From contig NZ_JAKGBW010000010.1 in the NCBI RefSeq assembly GCF_021556485.1, positions 61,947 through 125,946 on the forward strand: a stretch of DNA of 64,000 nucleotides, written 5' to 3'. Position 1 is the first letter of the stretch. Each line of letters begins with the position of its first letter. The position numbers and the translations under genes are program-made. Below, piece after piece: positions 17,782-26,945 of the stretch. This DNA comes from Oceanobacillus alkalisoli. Lineage in GTDB: Bacteria > Bacillota > Bacilli > Bacillales > Amphibacillaceae. Below the pieces are notes generated by a model. The model was not told the DNA's origin and did not search any database. It worked only from the letters and a program-made list of their open reading frames with translations.

Positions 17782-19425
17782 TTAATTTAATAAAGATGAT
17801 TGTTGCTTTAACTTCTTAATCTCTATATCAATCATTGAGAGATCAAGTCTTTCAAAAAGCGGATGCACATTCGCTATTGTAGATGTTAATTTGTCTAACG
17901 GTTCCCATTTTAAAGCTGGCAGTTGTAAGAGCTTCTTAATTTCATCACTTGAAAACGGCAGAAATGGACTTAATAATTGTGCTATATTCGCAATGATATA
18001 AATACAAGTAATTAACGTATCTGCACATGCATCAGCAGATTCGTTTACTTGAACCCACGGTTTTTGTGTATCGAAATATTTATTCGCTCCACGGATAAAT
18101 TCGAAAAGTGATTCTAAAGCTTGTTTGAAATGACCAGCTTCAATCAGCGAGCCAATTTGAGGATACAGCTTTTGAACGTCGTCTTTAATCTTATGGTCAA
18201 CCTCCCCATCGGGCACGTTTCCTCCAAAAGATTTCTCGATAAATTTTAATGTACGATTTATCAAATTTCCGTACGCACCTAATAATTCGGCATTATGACT
18301 ATAGACGAACTCTCTCCACGAAAAATCTGAATCTCGATTCTCTGGTGCATTTATCGTTAAGAAATACCTGATCGAGTCGGGATGATACGTTTCCAGTATT
18401 TCAGGTATCCATACTGCCCAATTTTTACTTGTAGATAGCTTTTTCTTCTCAATGGTCACATACTCATTGGAGATGATCTGCGTTGGTAATCCACTTTCCC
18501 CGATCCCTAATAATATTGACGGCCAAATGATGGAATGAAATGGGATATTATCTTTTCCATGTATATAATAAGACTTTGTATCTTTACTCCAAAAAACAGA
18601 ATCATCTTTATTATTATTTTCAGCCCAAATTTTACTAGCAGAATAATAGCCTGAAACAGCTTCAATCCACACGTAAATCCTTTTGTCTTCATAACCAGTA
18701 ACAGGAACCGGAACACCGATTGATAAATCCCTTGATACTGCCCGATCAGGCAGCCCCTCTTTTAGATATCTCTCCGATAAGCTAATTGCATTACCACGCC
18801 ATAATCTTTTATCTTTGGCATTCTCCACATATTCCTGCAACTTGTCCTGAAATGCGCTTAATTTGAAATAGAAATGTTCTGTGTTTCTCGTTGTCGGAGG
18901 CTTCTCGCATACCTTACATTTTCTTTCTAACAGATCTAAGGGTTCCAAGATTTTTGAACAATGATCGCATTGATCCCCTCTGGCTTCCTTCCCGCAATTT
19001 GGACAGAGACCTTCTACAAATCGATCAGGTAAAAACTGCTCACAGGTATTGCAATAAGCCTGCTCAACTTCTTTTTTATAGATTTTTCCATTCGTTAATA
19101 GCTTTAAAAATATCTCTTGAACAATTTCATGATGTCGTTTTGCATCTGTTCGTATATAGCAATCATAAGTGAACCCAAGTTTCTTAAAGCTTTCATTAAA
19201 CTCCTGATGATATTTATCCGCTATTTCCTCCGGCTTGACCCCTTCCTGCTTCGCTCTAATTGTGATTGGTGTTCCATTACAATCACTGCCAGAGACGTAT
19301 AGCACATGATCTCCCTTCATTCTATGATAACGCGCCAGGATATCCCCAGATAATAAACTTGCAATGTGTCCAATGTGCAACGAACCATTTGCATAAGGCC
19401 AAGCTCCACCAATCAATACATTCAT
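17782..19425 (-). CDS. metG: Methionyl-tRNA synthetase, MetRS2-like (double zinc knuckle)
   Basis: A 547-residue synthetase charging tRNA-Met. It has HIGH ([12 protein letters not shown]), the KMSKS-loop variant KLSTSKNW, and four CxxC pairs between residues ~120 and 200, i.e. a double zinc knuckle of the E. coli/archaeal type. The C-terminal tRNA-binding (EMAP/Arc1p) domain found in B. subtilis MetS is missing. These traits match the MetRS2 class that some Gram-positives carry as a second, inhibitor-tolerant enzyme. Start ATG follows AAGGAGG. A T-box leader precedes it. Confidence 0.93.
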   Translation of the reverse strand: MNVLIGGAWPYANGSLHIGHIASLLSGDILARYHRMKGDHVLYVSGSDCNGTPITIRAKQEGVKPEEIADKYHQEFNESFKKLGFTYDCYIRTDAKRHHEIVQEIFLKLLTNGKIYKKEVEQAYCNTCEQFLPDRFVEGLCPNCGKEARGDQCDHCSKILEPLDLLERKCKVCEKPPTTRNTEHFYFKLSAFQDKLQEYVENAKDKRLWRGNAISLSERYLKEGLPDRAVSRDLSIGVPVPVTGYEDKRIYVWIEAVSGYYSASKIWAENNNKDDSVFWSKDTKSYYIHGKDNIPFHSIIWPSILLGIGESGLPTQIISNEYVTIEKKKLSTSKNWAVWIPEILETYHPDSIRYFLTINAPENRDSDFSWREFVYSHNAELLGAYGNLINRTLKFIEKSFGGNVPDGEVDHKIKDDVQKLYPQIGSLIEAGHFKQALESLFEFIRGANKYFDTQKPWVQVNESADACADTLITCIYIIANIAQLLSPFLPFSSDEIKKLLQLPALKWEPLDKLTSTIANVHPLFERLDLSMIDIEIKKLKQQSSLLN

Positions 19426-19453
19426 TTCATTTCCTCCTTAAAAAAATGCATAT

Positions 19454-19750
19454 AAAAAACCCCATCCCCAGATAAAATATTATCCAAGGACGAGGTTATA
19501 CCCGTGTTACCACCTTTATTCACTAATCACTCACATGATCAGCCTCAACAAGTACGGAACATGATTTTATGTTCTTATACCCTGACATTTATAACGAGTG
19601 CCAACTCTCGTCACAGCCTAACCCTTTCAGCAAGTTCAGCTGTGCAGCTCAGAGACCATATTCAAACAATTTATTCCTGCTTCTTTTCACCTGCCGAAGC
19701 TCTCTGTAAAGGACTTAAATTGATTTACTCTTCTCATCAATGCTTTTGTT
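19454..19750 (-). promoter_or_regulatory. T-box riboswitch (Met specifier) upstream of metG
   Basis: On the minus strand the T-box core AGGTGGTAACACGG lies at about 19503-19517. It is followed by the antiterminator/terminator pair CCTCGTCC ... GGGGATGGGG and a T run at 19454-19459. Upstream is a Stem I-like region with GAGAGCTTCGGCAGGTG, and the candidate AUG specifier is at 19657-19659 just before GGTCTCT. A TATAAT box is at 19761-19766. The leader would let uncharged tRNA-Met raise metG transcription. Confidence 0.9.
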
Positions 19751-19853
19751 ATACATAATTATTATACTTAATTATATAGTTTACACATTTTTTATTTTAA
19801 AGCAACACCCAAAATTAATCTCTATTTTAATTATAGGACTCGTTTACATACTA

Positions 19854-20207
19854 TTAACATTGGCAAACCATTAAAGTATTCCCGTCAGGATCTTTAAAAT
19901 TAAAATAATGATTATGTTCAATTTCGGTAATTAAATTAACTCCTTTATTACTCATAAAATGAAATGCTTCCTCAATATCTTTTGTGTTGAAATGGAACGC
20001 TGGAGTTTTAAATATTCTATCCTCTGAGTAAATCTTGCTATCTAATACAATCCCTGTCCCTTCCATAGGAATAACGTAAAGATGGTCAAATAGAATTTCC
20101 CCTTCTGCTTTTACTCCTAAGATATCGCAGTACCAATCTCTCGCTTTTTCAATGTTGCTTACTGGGATAAATACTGTTCCAATTTGTTTTAAGATAGGAT
20201 TTTCCAT
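19854..20207 (-). CDS. VOC/glyoxalase-family protein
   Basis: A 117-residue vicinal-oxygen-chelate fold protein (PVSNIEKARDWYCDILGV at the start, FNFKDPDGNTLMVCQC at the end). One beta-alpha-beta-beta-beta pair is present, with the glutamate ligand positions only partly conserved, so the activity (glyoxalase, dioxygenase, resistance protein or none) is open. The start was set at ATG 20207 with AAGGGGG upstream. Confidence 0.8.
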   Translation of the reverse strand: MENPILKQIGTVFIPVSNIEKARDWYCDILGVKAEGEILFDHLYVIPMEGTGIVLDSKIYSEDRIFKTPAFHFNTKDIEEAFHFMSNKGVNLITEIEHNHYFNFKDPDGNTLMVCQC

Positions 20208-20262
20208 CAAATACCCCCTTAGGTGAATATCCTTTTCGATAAGCCCAATTAATTTAATAATG

Positions 20263-20380
20263 GAATGAATTTCATAATTACCAAAGTCAGCTTCACCATC
20301 ACCATATGTAGTTGGGAACGAACCAACTCAGCTACATATGGTGATCGTGATGCATTAAATACGTATTATGAAATTCATTA
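20263..20380 (+). repeat. 118-bp palindromic MITE-like element, copy B
   Basis: Copy B of the six-copy family, same orientation as copy A, with the same inverted ends and hairpin (one arm mismatch, GTGATCGTG). Unlike the other copies its two flanks do not match (AATG left, ACTT right). Its right end supplies the stop codon of a truncated acetyltransferase gene, which suggests a deletion or recombination at this copy. Confidence 0.9.
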
Positions 20381-20480
20381 ACTTGGTACCATTTCTCTCA
20401 AAATAAGCTCTGTTTTCAAGCTCAAACGCAAATAACTTCTCATCATCTGACTCTCGTAATTTCTCAATTGTTATATTCAT
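20378..20480 (-). pseudogene. GNAT acetyltransferase N-terminal remnant cut by MITE copy B
   Basis: On the minus strand ATG 20480 opens a 33-residue frame (MNITIEKLRESDDEKL, then FAFELENRAYFERMVPS) that is the start of a familiar Bacillus GNAT family. It ends at TAA 20378-20380, supplied by the inner edge of the repeat element. The acetyl-CoA domain is missing and not found on the other side. Unlikely to be functional. Confidence 0.65.
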
Positions 20481-20515
20481 TATCTACCATACCGCCTCGT
20501 CAAAACTATTATTTA

Positions 20516-20992
20516 TTATAGATGGGCTTCTATCCACTTCTTCAGCTTCTCTGCATAAATTGCCCTTTTTTCGGGCTTTGTTTGCAATCCTCTTGTCAGG
20601 TAAAAAAAATCTCGCTTATATCTCGGATAAACATGGAGGTGATAATGCCAAACATCTTGACTTCCTGCTGGCTCATTATGTTGTCGCGTGGTAATACCAT
20701 CACAACGATATGTATCTTTCATTGCAAAGGCAACAATTTGAGCGGCTTGATGAATTTCGCCTGCATACTCTTTAGGAAGTTCATATATGTTTTCAACATG
20801 TTGATTAGGCACAATTAGAACGTGTCCTTTATTATTTGGCCACGATTTACTAGCTATGAAGGCGGTTACATAATCATTTTTGAATATCACATCTTCTTGT
20901 TTTGTTCCATTATTAGGTACATCTAGACCCGATATGACTCGGCAAAATGGGCATTCATATCCTTTTGGCATATGTGTTATTGGTTTTATCAT
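20516..20992 (-). CDS. HIT-family nucleotide hydrolase/transferase
   Basis: A 158-residue HIT protein with the catalytic histidine triad H116-x-H118-x-H120 (HYHLHVYPR) and the upstream GHVLIVPNQHVENIYEL segment. An N-terminal CxxC pair (C14, C17) could bind zinc. Such enzymes hydrolyse AMP-linked or dinucleoside substrates. Start ATG 20992 has GGAG about 10 bases upstream. No operon partner is evident. Confidence 0.88.
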   Translation of the reverse strand: MIKPITHMPKGYECPFCRVISGLDVPNNGTKQEDVIFKNDYVTAFIASKSWPNNKGHVLIVPNQHVENIYELPKEYAGEIHQAAQIVAFAMKDTYRCDGITTRQHNEPAGSQDVWHYHLHVYPRYKRDFFYLTRGLQTKPEKRAIYAEKLKKWIEAHL

Positions 20993-21140
20993 ATGTCTCT
21001 AGCTCCTATAAGTCTTTACCATTTTTTTATTTATAGCTATTGGTCCATTACTGTCTCATTGAAATGGCAACCATGATCACAACGCTTTCTCAAGAATTAT
21101 TTTCGCTTCACCAGCTTTATCCGTATAAGTCCCAATCACA

Positions 21141-21359
21141 TCAGACCCTAGCATCCTTACTATATTTCCCGGTCAGTAACCCAGCTACAAGCGGGAAAAA
21201 TTGAACAAACGAAATATTGTTATCCGTTGCATATGGCAATAATTCCTTTTCAGCACTGCGATAAATAATGACTTGCACACATAGAATCAAAAATAAAATA
21301 ATCGTCATACATAAGATTAAAAGGCCAAAAAGGATTAAAATAGTAAATTCCTCCTTCAC
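21141..21359 (-). pseudogene. Aldo/keto reductase internal fragment
   Basis: A 72-codon frame whose second half (VQVIIYRSAEKELLPYA, then ISFVQFFPLVAGLLTGKYSKD) closely matches an internal block of aldo/keto reductases. The first half is a hydrophobic run unlike the family. After the stop, a shifted frame (SDVIGTYTDKAGEAKIILE) continues for ~20 residues from an unidentified protein end. Neither the catalytic Tyr region nor the C-terminal NADP site is present, so this looks like a rearranged gene scar. The GTG start is poorly supported. Confidence 0.55.
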
Positions 21360-21494
21360 ACCTTTATGATACGTTAATTCCGTTTTTTGTAAATACTTCT
21401 TTTTAAAAATATGCTTATCATTTTAATACAGTTTTCACACTTTTGTATTATAATCAATGAATGTGTGAATATATATTGAAGGTAGGGAAAAAAT

Positions 21495-21887
21495 TTGAAG
21501 TTTAAGATGAATGAACAAGGATTTGAGTCAAGCTTTGAATTTGGCGAGCTAAAAGTATCGGGGCAGAGTCAATATGGTTATCGACCGTTTCAATTAATGA
21601 TTTCTTCTATCGTTGGTTGCAGTGGTGGCGTGTTAAGAAATATACTCGAAAAAATGCGCTTGTCATATGATGATATTACAATCGAGGCGGAAGCAACACG
21701 AAATGAAGAAAAAGCAAATCGAATTGAAAAAATCCACTTGACTTACACGATAATTGGAGAGGATATTCCACAAAAGAAAGCTGAAAAAGCGATTCAGCTT
21801 ACACGTAAAAACTGTGCAATGCTGCAATCTGTAGTAGATAGCATTGCGGTAACAGAAGAAGTGCACCTGAAATCTCCGCGTGATTAA
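21495..21887 (+). CDS. OsmC-family peroxidase-like protein
   Basis: A 130-residue OsmC/Ohr-fold protein with both reactive cysteines in place, C42 (SIVGCSGGVLRN) and C107 (TRKNCAMLQSV). Proteins of this fold detoxify organic hydroperoxides with thiol reductants. The start is TTG 21495 with GGTAGGG 7 bases upstream. It stands alone between two minus-strand genes. Confidence 0.88.
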   Translation: MKFKMNEQGFESSFEFGELKVSGQSQYGYRPFQLMISSIVGCSGGVLRNILEKMRLSYDDITIEAEATRNEEKANRIEKIHLTYTIIGEDIPQKKAEKAIQLTRKNCAMLQSVVDSIAVTEEVHLKSPRD

Positions 21888-21960
21888 TAGTTAAACTCAG
21901 AAATTATTTTATTGTCCCCCATATTTGTTGATATGGGGGCAATAACTTTCTATGTATCTT

Positions 21961-22587
21961 TTAAAAGTCCTTCGATGATAACGGCAGAAATAATTTGATC
22001 CCTCGATCATTGAACGGAAGGAACTTGCTATCCGTAATCAAGTGGCTAATATAACCGGCAAGACATGTATAATAAACACCCTGTATTCCAAGAGACTCAT
22101 CCAGCTTCAGTGCAATATAACTAAAGAATATCACTCCGATTATCGAATGGGTATAACTTCGATGGGGAACAAATGAAGCAATTAACATGTAGATTCCAAA
22201 GAGAATCAACCAAATTTCCTGAAGCGAAATACCTCCAGCAATGACTCCTACACTTGTGAGTGTGAGCATATGCTTCTGTTTTAACTTTGAAGAGATTGCC
22301 AGCATGGCAAGTCCTATTCCCATTCCCAGGTATTGCCGATTATCTTCCCCCTCAAAAAAGCTGTAAATAATCATTAATAGCCCAATAAGCTGTGCAATCG
22401 ACCGCACGAATTTATGGGATAAAGTAATTTTTCCACGTAGCTTCCCATCAATGTCCAAGTCTGGAACTAAAGCCGAAACACTCCCTAACCCGATTAACAG
22501 AATGGTTACGGAAGGATCTGCCTGAACCATATTTGCTGCAACGAAGCCTATTGCTCCGCCAACTGTTGCATGTGCTGTACCATTCAT
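21961..22587 (-). CDS. yvsG: YvsG/YdjM-type membrane metal-dependent hydrolase
   Basis: A 208-residue membrane protein with 5-6 hydrophobic segments and the YdjM-family polar motifs H6 (GTAHATVGG), PDLDIDG near residue 43, HRSYTHS near 142 and HLITDSKF near 186. It matches B. subtilis YvsG in layout. The family is predicted to hydrolyse a membrane-linked substrate; no reaction is known. Start ATG 22587 has AAAGGAG 7 bases upstream. Confidence 0.85.
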   Translation of the reverse strand: MNGTAHATVGGAIGFVAANMVQADPSVTILLIGLGSVSALVPDLDIDGKLRGKITLSHKFVRSIAQLIGLLMIIYSFFEGEDNRQYLGMGIGLAMLAISSKLKQKHMLTLTSVGVIAGGISLQEIWLILFGIYMLIASFVPHRSYTHSIIGVIFFSYIALKLDESLGIQGVYYTCLAGYISHLITDSKFLPFNDRGIKLFLPLSSKDF

Positions 22588-22628
22588 CTTGCTGCTCCTT
22601 TATCTGCGTTGTTATTTTTTATGCATTC

Positions 22629-22746
22629 GAATGAATTTCATAATTACCAAAGTCGGCTTTCCCATCACCATATGTAGTTGGGAACGAACCAACTCAACTA
22701 CATATGGTGATGGTGAAGCATTAAATACGTATTATGAAATTCATTA
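22629..22746 (+). repeat. 118-bp palindromic MITE-like element, copy C
   Basis: Copy C, intact 116-bp core at 22630-22745 with perfect 15-bp inverted ends and perfect hairpin arms. The 4-bp sequence ATTC flanks it on both sides (22625-22628 and 22747-22750), consistent with target duplication. It lies between yvsG and dacC. Confidence 0.92.
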
Positions 22747-22882
22747 ATTCATTTATTTTAATACAAAACAAAAACTTTTTTATCCTGACCTCTCACCATC
22801 ATAATTTTCAGCTCACCCGGATATAATTCAATAATGGACATACTTCTTTTACTCGTTCGATATTGAAATAGGATGTGGATAC

Positions 22883-24418
22883 ATGAAATCAAAACCCTTT
22901 CTTAAAATGATGCTGTTTTTCATCGTTATTATAATTGTTGCAAGTCTTCCGTCCGTATTCCCGGAGGAACCCTTGTTCTTAGAAGCATCAAAGGAGGATC
23001 ATTCAATGACGCTGGCTGAAAATAAAACGTTGGAAGAAAAAATCAATAGCCTTTTAGAAAATGAACAGCTTGACGGAGCTGTCGTTGGAGTCACTGTGAA
23101 ACAAGCTGCGAATGGAGATTTATTATATTCCCATAATGGAGACATTCGCCTTCACCCGGCGTCCAATATGAAATTACTTACTGGAGCTGCTGCTTTAGAA
23201 ACGCTTGGGTCTGATTATCAGTTCCAAACTGAAATTTTATCAGATGGAGAGCTGAATGGGAATACATTACATGGTAATTTGTTTATAAAAGGAAAAGGAG
23301 ACCCGACATTATTAAAGTCTGATCTCAATCAATTTGCTAGAGAACTGAAAGCCCAAGGGATTGAAACCATCGATGGCGACCTAGTTGGTGACGATACATG
23401 GTACGATGATGTGCGACTTTCTCAGGACTTGAACTGGTCGGATGAGCCATTTCATACTGGAGCTCAAGTTTCTGCTTTAACACTTTCACCGAATGAAGAT
23501 TATGATGCTGGAACAGTGATTGTTGATGTGATGCCTTCCGAAAGTACAGAAGGAAAAGCTCAGGTTCGGGTAAGTCCTGAAACGGATTATGTTACGATTG
23601 TAAATCAGACACAGCTCGTGCAAGCAGGAGGGGCACAAGATATTTCAATTGAACGAGAGCATGGGACGAATCGTATTATCGTAGAAGGAACGATGCCTGT
23701 AAATGGAACGTTGTCACGTTCCTGGGTCTCGGTATGGGAACCAACCGGGTATGTCCTTGCCGTATTCCGTGACGCTCTAGCTGAACAGGGAATTCAATTT
23801 ACAGATGAATCTCGTAATATGTCGGGAGCAACTCCTGAACAAGCTCAGGTCGTTGCTAGCAAAAAATCTATCCCACTTTCTGAGTTGCTCATTCCTTTTA
23901 TGAAATTAAGCAATAATGGGCTTGGAGAAGCTTTAACGAAGGAAATGGGGAAAGTAATGCGTGGGGCAGGCACTTGGGATAAGGGACTTGAAGTAATAGA
24001 AGATGTCGTGACGGAAATTGGTGTAGAGCGAGAATCCTTCCTCCTTCGTGACGGTTCAGGAATGTCGCATAAGACACTGATTTCAGCAAATAATATCACG
24101 CATATTTTATATAATATTCAGAGCGAGAACTGGTTTGACGTATTTGAGTACTCCCTGCCCGTTGCTGGAGAAACGGAAAGATTGATAGGCGGAACGCTGC
24201 GGAATCGGCTGACTAAAGAACCCGCCAAAGGAAATGTAAAAGCTAAAACAGGCTTGATTACAGGGGTATCCACCCTGTCTGGTTATGTGACAAGTCTAGA
24301 TGGGGAGAAACTTATTTTTTCTATTTTGCTTAATAATCATTTAGGTTCGAGTGAGTCTATACAGGAAATTGAAAATGAAATCGTAATGGTGCTAGCTGGG
24401 CATGAATTTCTGGAGTGA
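22883..24418 (+). CDS. dacC: D-alanyl-D-alanine carboxypeptidase/endopeptidase (PBP4a, S13)
   Basis: A 511-residue class C penicillin-binding protein that trims or cleaves peptidoglycan peptides. An N-terminal hydrophobic segment (residues ~9-22) serves as signal peptide or anchor. The active-site motifs are SNMK at residue 94, SNN near 345 and KTG near 455, with the large inserted domain between the first two that is typical of S13 enzymes. It stands alone, with a weak ribosome site (GGATGTGG) and a clear terminator after it. Confidence 0.92.
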   Translation: MKSKPFLKMMLFFIVIIIVASLPSVFPEEPLFLEASKEDHSMTLAENKTLEEKINSLLENEQLDGAVVGVTVKQAANGDLLYSHNGDIRLHPASNMKLLTGAAALETLGSDYQFQTEILSDGELNGNTLHGNLFIKGKGDPTLLKSDLNQFARELKAQGIETIDGDLVGDDTWYDDVRLSQDLNWSDEPFHTGAQVSALTLSPNEDYDAGTVIVDVMPSESTEGKAQVRVSPETDYVTIVNQTQLVQAGGAQDISIEREHGTNRIIVEGTMPVNGTLSRSWVSVWEPTGYVLAVFRDALAEQGIQFTDESRNMSGATPEQAQVVASKKSIPLSELLIPFMKLSNNGLGEALTKEMGKVMRGAGTWDKGLEVIEDVVTEIGVERESFLLRDGSGMSHKTLISANNITHILYNIQSENWFDVFEYSLPVAGETERLIGGTLRNRLTKEPAKGNVKAKTGLITGVSTLSGYVTSLDGEKLIFSILLNNHLGSSESIQEIENEIVMVLAGHEFLE

Positions 24419-24422
24419 TCGG

Positions 24423-24456
24423 TGGACATGCGTTCCCGCGCATGTCCATTTTTTTG
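24423..24456 (+). terminator. Rho-independent terminator of dacC
   Basis: GGACATGCG and CGCATGTCC form a 9-bp stem directly followed by seven T. Confidence 0.9.
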
Positions 24457-24906
24457 TTAATTTCTAAGGCTGTGAAGAGGGAGCTGATTTTGGTAGTTTA
24501 TAAGTATTCTTATCGCCTTATGTGACGATGCGGAGGGTCTTTTCAGTAGTTTAGATGTTCCGTTATCGACCAAAAAGTTAAGAGAGGAATACATGTAGTC
24601 GATTAAACACCTTATTATCGACTGCAACACATGAAGAATAAGCCAATCAGTCGTTTAGGAGCCTTCTCATCTACTGAACACGTTAGATACAGCTGGCATC
24701 GGTTGTTTATACGCACCCTAATCAACCAAACGAGCTTGCAATTTCCCAAGACAGTCGATTGGATCCGTTTATCTCACTCCCCGATTGCCATCACCTTATC
24801 CATTCGTTTTTGTTATCACATTCCTTTTTTAAACACGTTCCCTCTTGCCCCCTCCGTTACGTCACATGATAACTTATAATTAACAATAAGATGGAGGGAT
24901 TTCCTT
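24457..24906. other. Gene-free stretch before the MerR gene
   Basis: No coding signature was seen on either strand in this ~450-bp stretch. The words TCGAC/TCGATT recur five or six times (for example near 24562, 24598, 24615 and 24753), which may reflect a decayed repeat. The last 60 bases hold TATAAT (24875-24880) and an imperfect inverted repeat GTTACGTCACATGATAAC (24856-24873), a possible promoter and operator for the next gene. Confidence 0.4.
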
Positions 24907-25695
24907 ATGAATCAAGAAACACCCAAGTTTTCAATCCGTGAGTTCAGCAAACGAGCCAGAATAACTGTACGTACATTACGGTTTTATGAAGAGTTAGGGT
25001 TACTCGTACCAACTGAAAGAAATGAATCAGGCCACAGACTTTACGGATTAAATGAACTCGCGAAACTGCAACAAATTCAATCAATGAAATTTCTCGGTTA
25101 CCCACTACAGGAGATTAAAGAGTTCATAAAAGATGAAATTGAGGTTGCAGCACAGCTTGAGAAATCATTACCCTGGCAGCACAAGCTTTTAACCGAAAAG
25201 CGGGATGAGTTAAATCGATCCATAGAAGCTGTGGAGCGAGTACAGAATTTGCTCAAGGAAGGAATAGCGGTCAATTGGACAGTGTTAAGTTCTCTACTTT
25301 TTCAAATCGAACACGAGGAAGATTTAAAGGAATGGGCAAAAGAGTATCTCCCGGAAAAGGTAGCTGAGAAATACTTTTCCCTTCCAAAGGAATATCAACA
25401 AAAGCTGGACGTAGAAATGCTCGATTGGCTAGCTAAGCTAGAAAAATTGATGCAGGATAGTGTCCCTGCAAATTCACCAGAAGCTTTTGAATTACTAATG
25501 GGACTAACCGAACTGGCAACAAGACATGTTGAGGATAAAGAAGCGTTTGCAATCGAACTCGATAAGGCTCAGGAGTTAATGGATCAGGAAACAATGGATT
25601 TTCAGTTTCCTACCATGCTAACTCCTGAGCAAGAATCCTATTTAATGAAAATTAGTGAGGAGATGGAAGCCCTGTACAAGGATAGTGAGGAATAG
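24907..25695 (+). CDS. MerR-family regulator with TipAS-like effector domain
   Basis: A 262-residue regulator. The N-terminal ~75 residues form a MerR DNA-binding domain (SKRARITVRTLRFYEELG, then GLNELAKLQQIQ). A coiled coil follows (residues ~80-120, KLLTEKRDELNRSIEAVERV), then a ~130-residue helical domain resembling the TipAS antibiotic-binding fold of TipAL/Mta (EDLKEWAKEYLPEKVAEKY). It stands alone, with no target gene beside it, so it may regulate itself or a distant efflux gene. GGAGGG precedes the start. Confidence 0.82.
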   Translation: MNQETPKFSIREFSKRARITVRTLRFYEELGLLVPTERNESGHRLYGLNELAKLQQIQSMKFLGYPLQEIKEFIKDEIEVAAQLEKSLPWQHKLLTEKRDELNRSIEAVERVQNLLKEGIAVNWTVLSSLLFQIEHEEDLKEWAKEYLPEKVAEKYFSLPKEYQQKLDVEMLDWLAKLEKLMQDSVPANSPEAFELLMGLTELATRHVEDKEAFAIELDKAQELMDQETMDFQFPTMLTPEQESYLMKISEEMEALYKDSEE

Positions 25696-25792
25696 AGTTA
25701 GAGAAGTGCGTATTTCCATTTCCCCAAATAAGTTTATCTAGTTGCCACATTTTCTCAGACATGATATTTTAATAGAAGTATAATATTTTCCA

Positions 25793-25935
25793 ATAACTTC
25801 GGGGCAAGGTGAAAATCCTTACCGGCGGTGTTCAAGCGTCATGCTTGTAAGTCCGCAACCCGTACTCTTTTTTAGGGGCGGTGGAGCTGGTGAAATTCCG
25901 GCACCGACAGTTAAAGTCTGGATGGGAGAAGTTTT
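25793..25935 (+). promoter_or_regulatory. FMN riboswitch (RFN element) of ribE-ribB-ribH
   Basis: All conserved RFN blocks are present: TTCGGGGCAAGGTGAAAATCC, ACCGGCGGT, AGTCCGCAACCC, GGTGAAATTCCGGCACCGACAGTTAAAGTCTGGATGGGAGAAGTT (given here in pieces from 25797 to 25933). A promoter CAGACA (25756-25761), 17 bp, TATAAT (25779-25784) precedes it. From the aptamer to the ribE start is ~340 nt. No clear hairpin plus T run was found there, so how the switch acts is unclear; short hairpins lie near 25968-25985 and 26189-26210. Confidence 0.95.
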
Positions 25936-26278
25936 GGTAAAAATATATACGATGCCGATTCATCTATTCTCTTCTTTAAAAAGAAAGGAGTGGCAGACAA
26001 TAAATTTATAGAGAAATAGTTCAATTGCGCATTTTTAATTGATACGGTAAAAAAAACACCCAATTACTCCTAATGGCATGCAAGAGCTGACGGATTTCTT
26101 AATATGCACCCCTGCATAAATTCCGTACTTCCTATTTTTATGATGCATGTTTTTAGAAAACCGTACTCCAATCAAAATCTTTCCTTACCACCCAAACGCC
26201 CCGCGGTGGAAAGAATTCAAATATATTATTTTAAAAATAGAAGAGCAAACAAGATCTCTAGAAGGAGGTTTTATTTCA

Positions 26279-26935
26279 TTGTTTACTGGAATTGTGGAAG
26301 AGGTTGGAAAAATCCAATCGATTAAACGTAATCCCAATTCATTACAATTTAAAATCGCATGTACAATCGTCTTGGAAGATGTAAATGCGGGAGACAGTAT
26401 ATCCGTAAATGGTGTATGTTTAACCGTTAATGAATATGGACCCACTTATTTCACAGCTGACGTCATGCCGGAAACGGTTAAAGCGACCACGCTCCGTACG
26501 TTGCAGATCGGAAGCCCTGTTAATTTAGAACGGGCAATGGCAGCAAATGGTCGATTTGGCGGTCATTTTGTCAGTGGCCATGTCGATGGTACTGGTGAAA
26601 TCATTTCTGTTCGCCGTCACGAAAATGCGAAATACATGGAAATCAAGACGGATCAGCAATTACTGAAATATTTTATTGATAAAGGATCTGTCACGGTCGA
26701 CGGCACTTCACTAACGATATTTGAAATCACGGACAGTGGATTTGTCATTTCCCTAATTCCTGTCACACAAGCTGACTCGATTATTGGCGAGAAACAACTT
26801 GGTGATTTCGTGAATATCGAATGCGACATGCTCGCGAAATATATGGAGAATTTACTTGCCAAAAGATCAGAACAACCAGCGACGAGTGGAATTACAATGA
26901 CAACTCTAGCTGAAAACGGATTTTTAAATGGATGA
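26279..26935 (+). CDS. ribE: Riboflavin synthase alpha subunit
   Basis: A 218-residue enzyme that dismutates two lumazines to riboflavin. It shows the family's internal duplication: FTGIVEEVG and SVNGVCLTV in the first barrel, and the repeat with TVDGTSLTI in the second. The start was set at TTG 26279, 10 bases after AGGAGG (26263-26268), because homologues begin MFTGIVEE; the frame is open further upstream, but those 44 residues do not belong. First gene after the FMN riboswitch. Confidence 0.95.
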   Translation: MFTGIVEEVGKIQSIKRNPNSLQFKIACTIVLEDVNAGDSISVNGVCLTVNEYGPTYFTADVMPETVKATTLRTLQIGSPVNLERAMAANGRFGGHFVSGHVDGTGEIISVRRHENAKYMEIKTDQQLLKYFIDKGSVTVDGTSLTIFEITDSGFVISLIPVTQADSIIGEKQLGDFVNIECDMLAKYMENLLAKRSEQPATSGITMTTLAENGFLNG

Positions 26936-26945
26936 GGTGAATAAA

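Noticed and set aside
24631-24879. 82-codon frame before the MerR gene
   Set aside because: No ribosome site, unusual composition and no family resemblance; it also runs over the MerR promoter.
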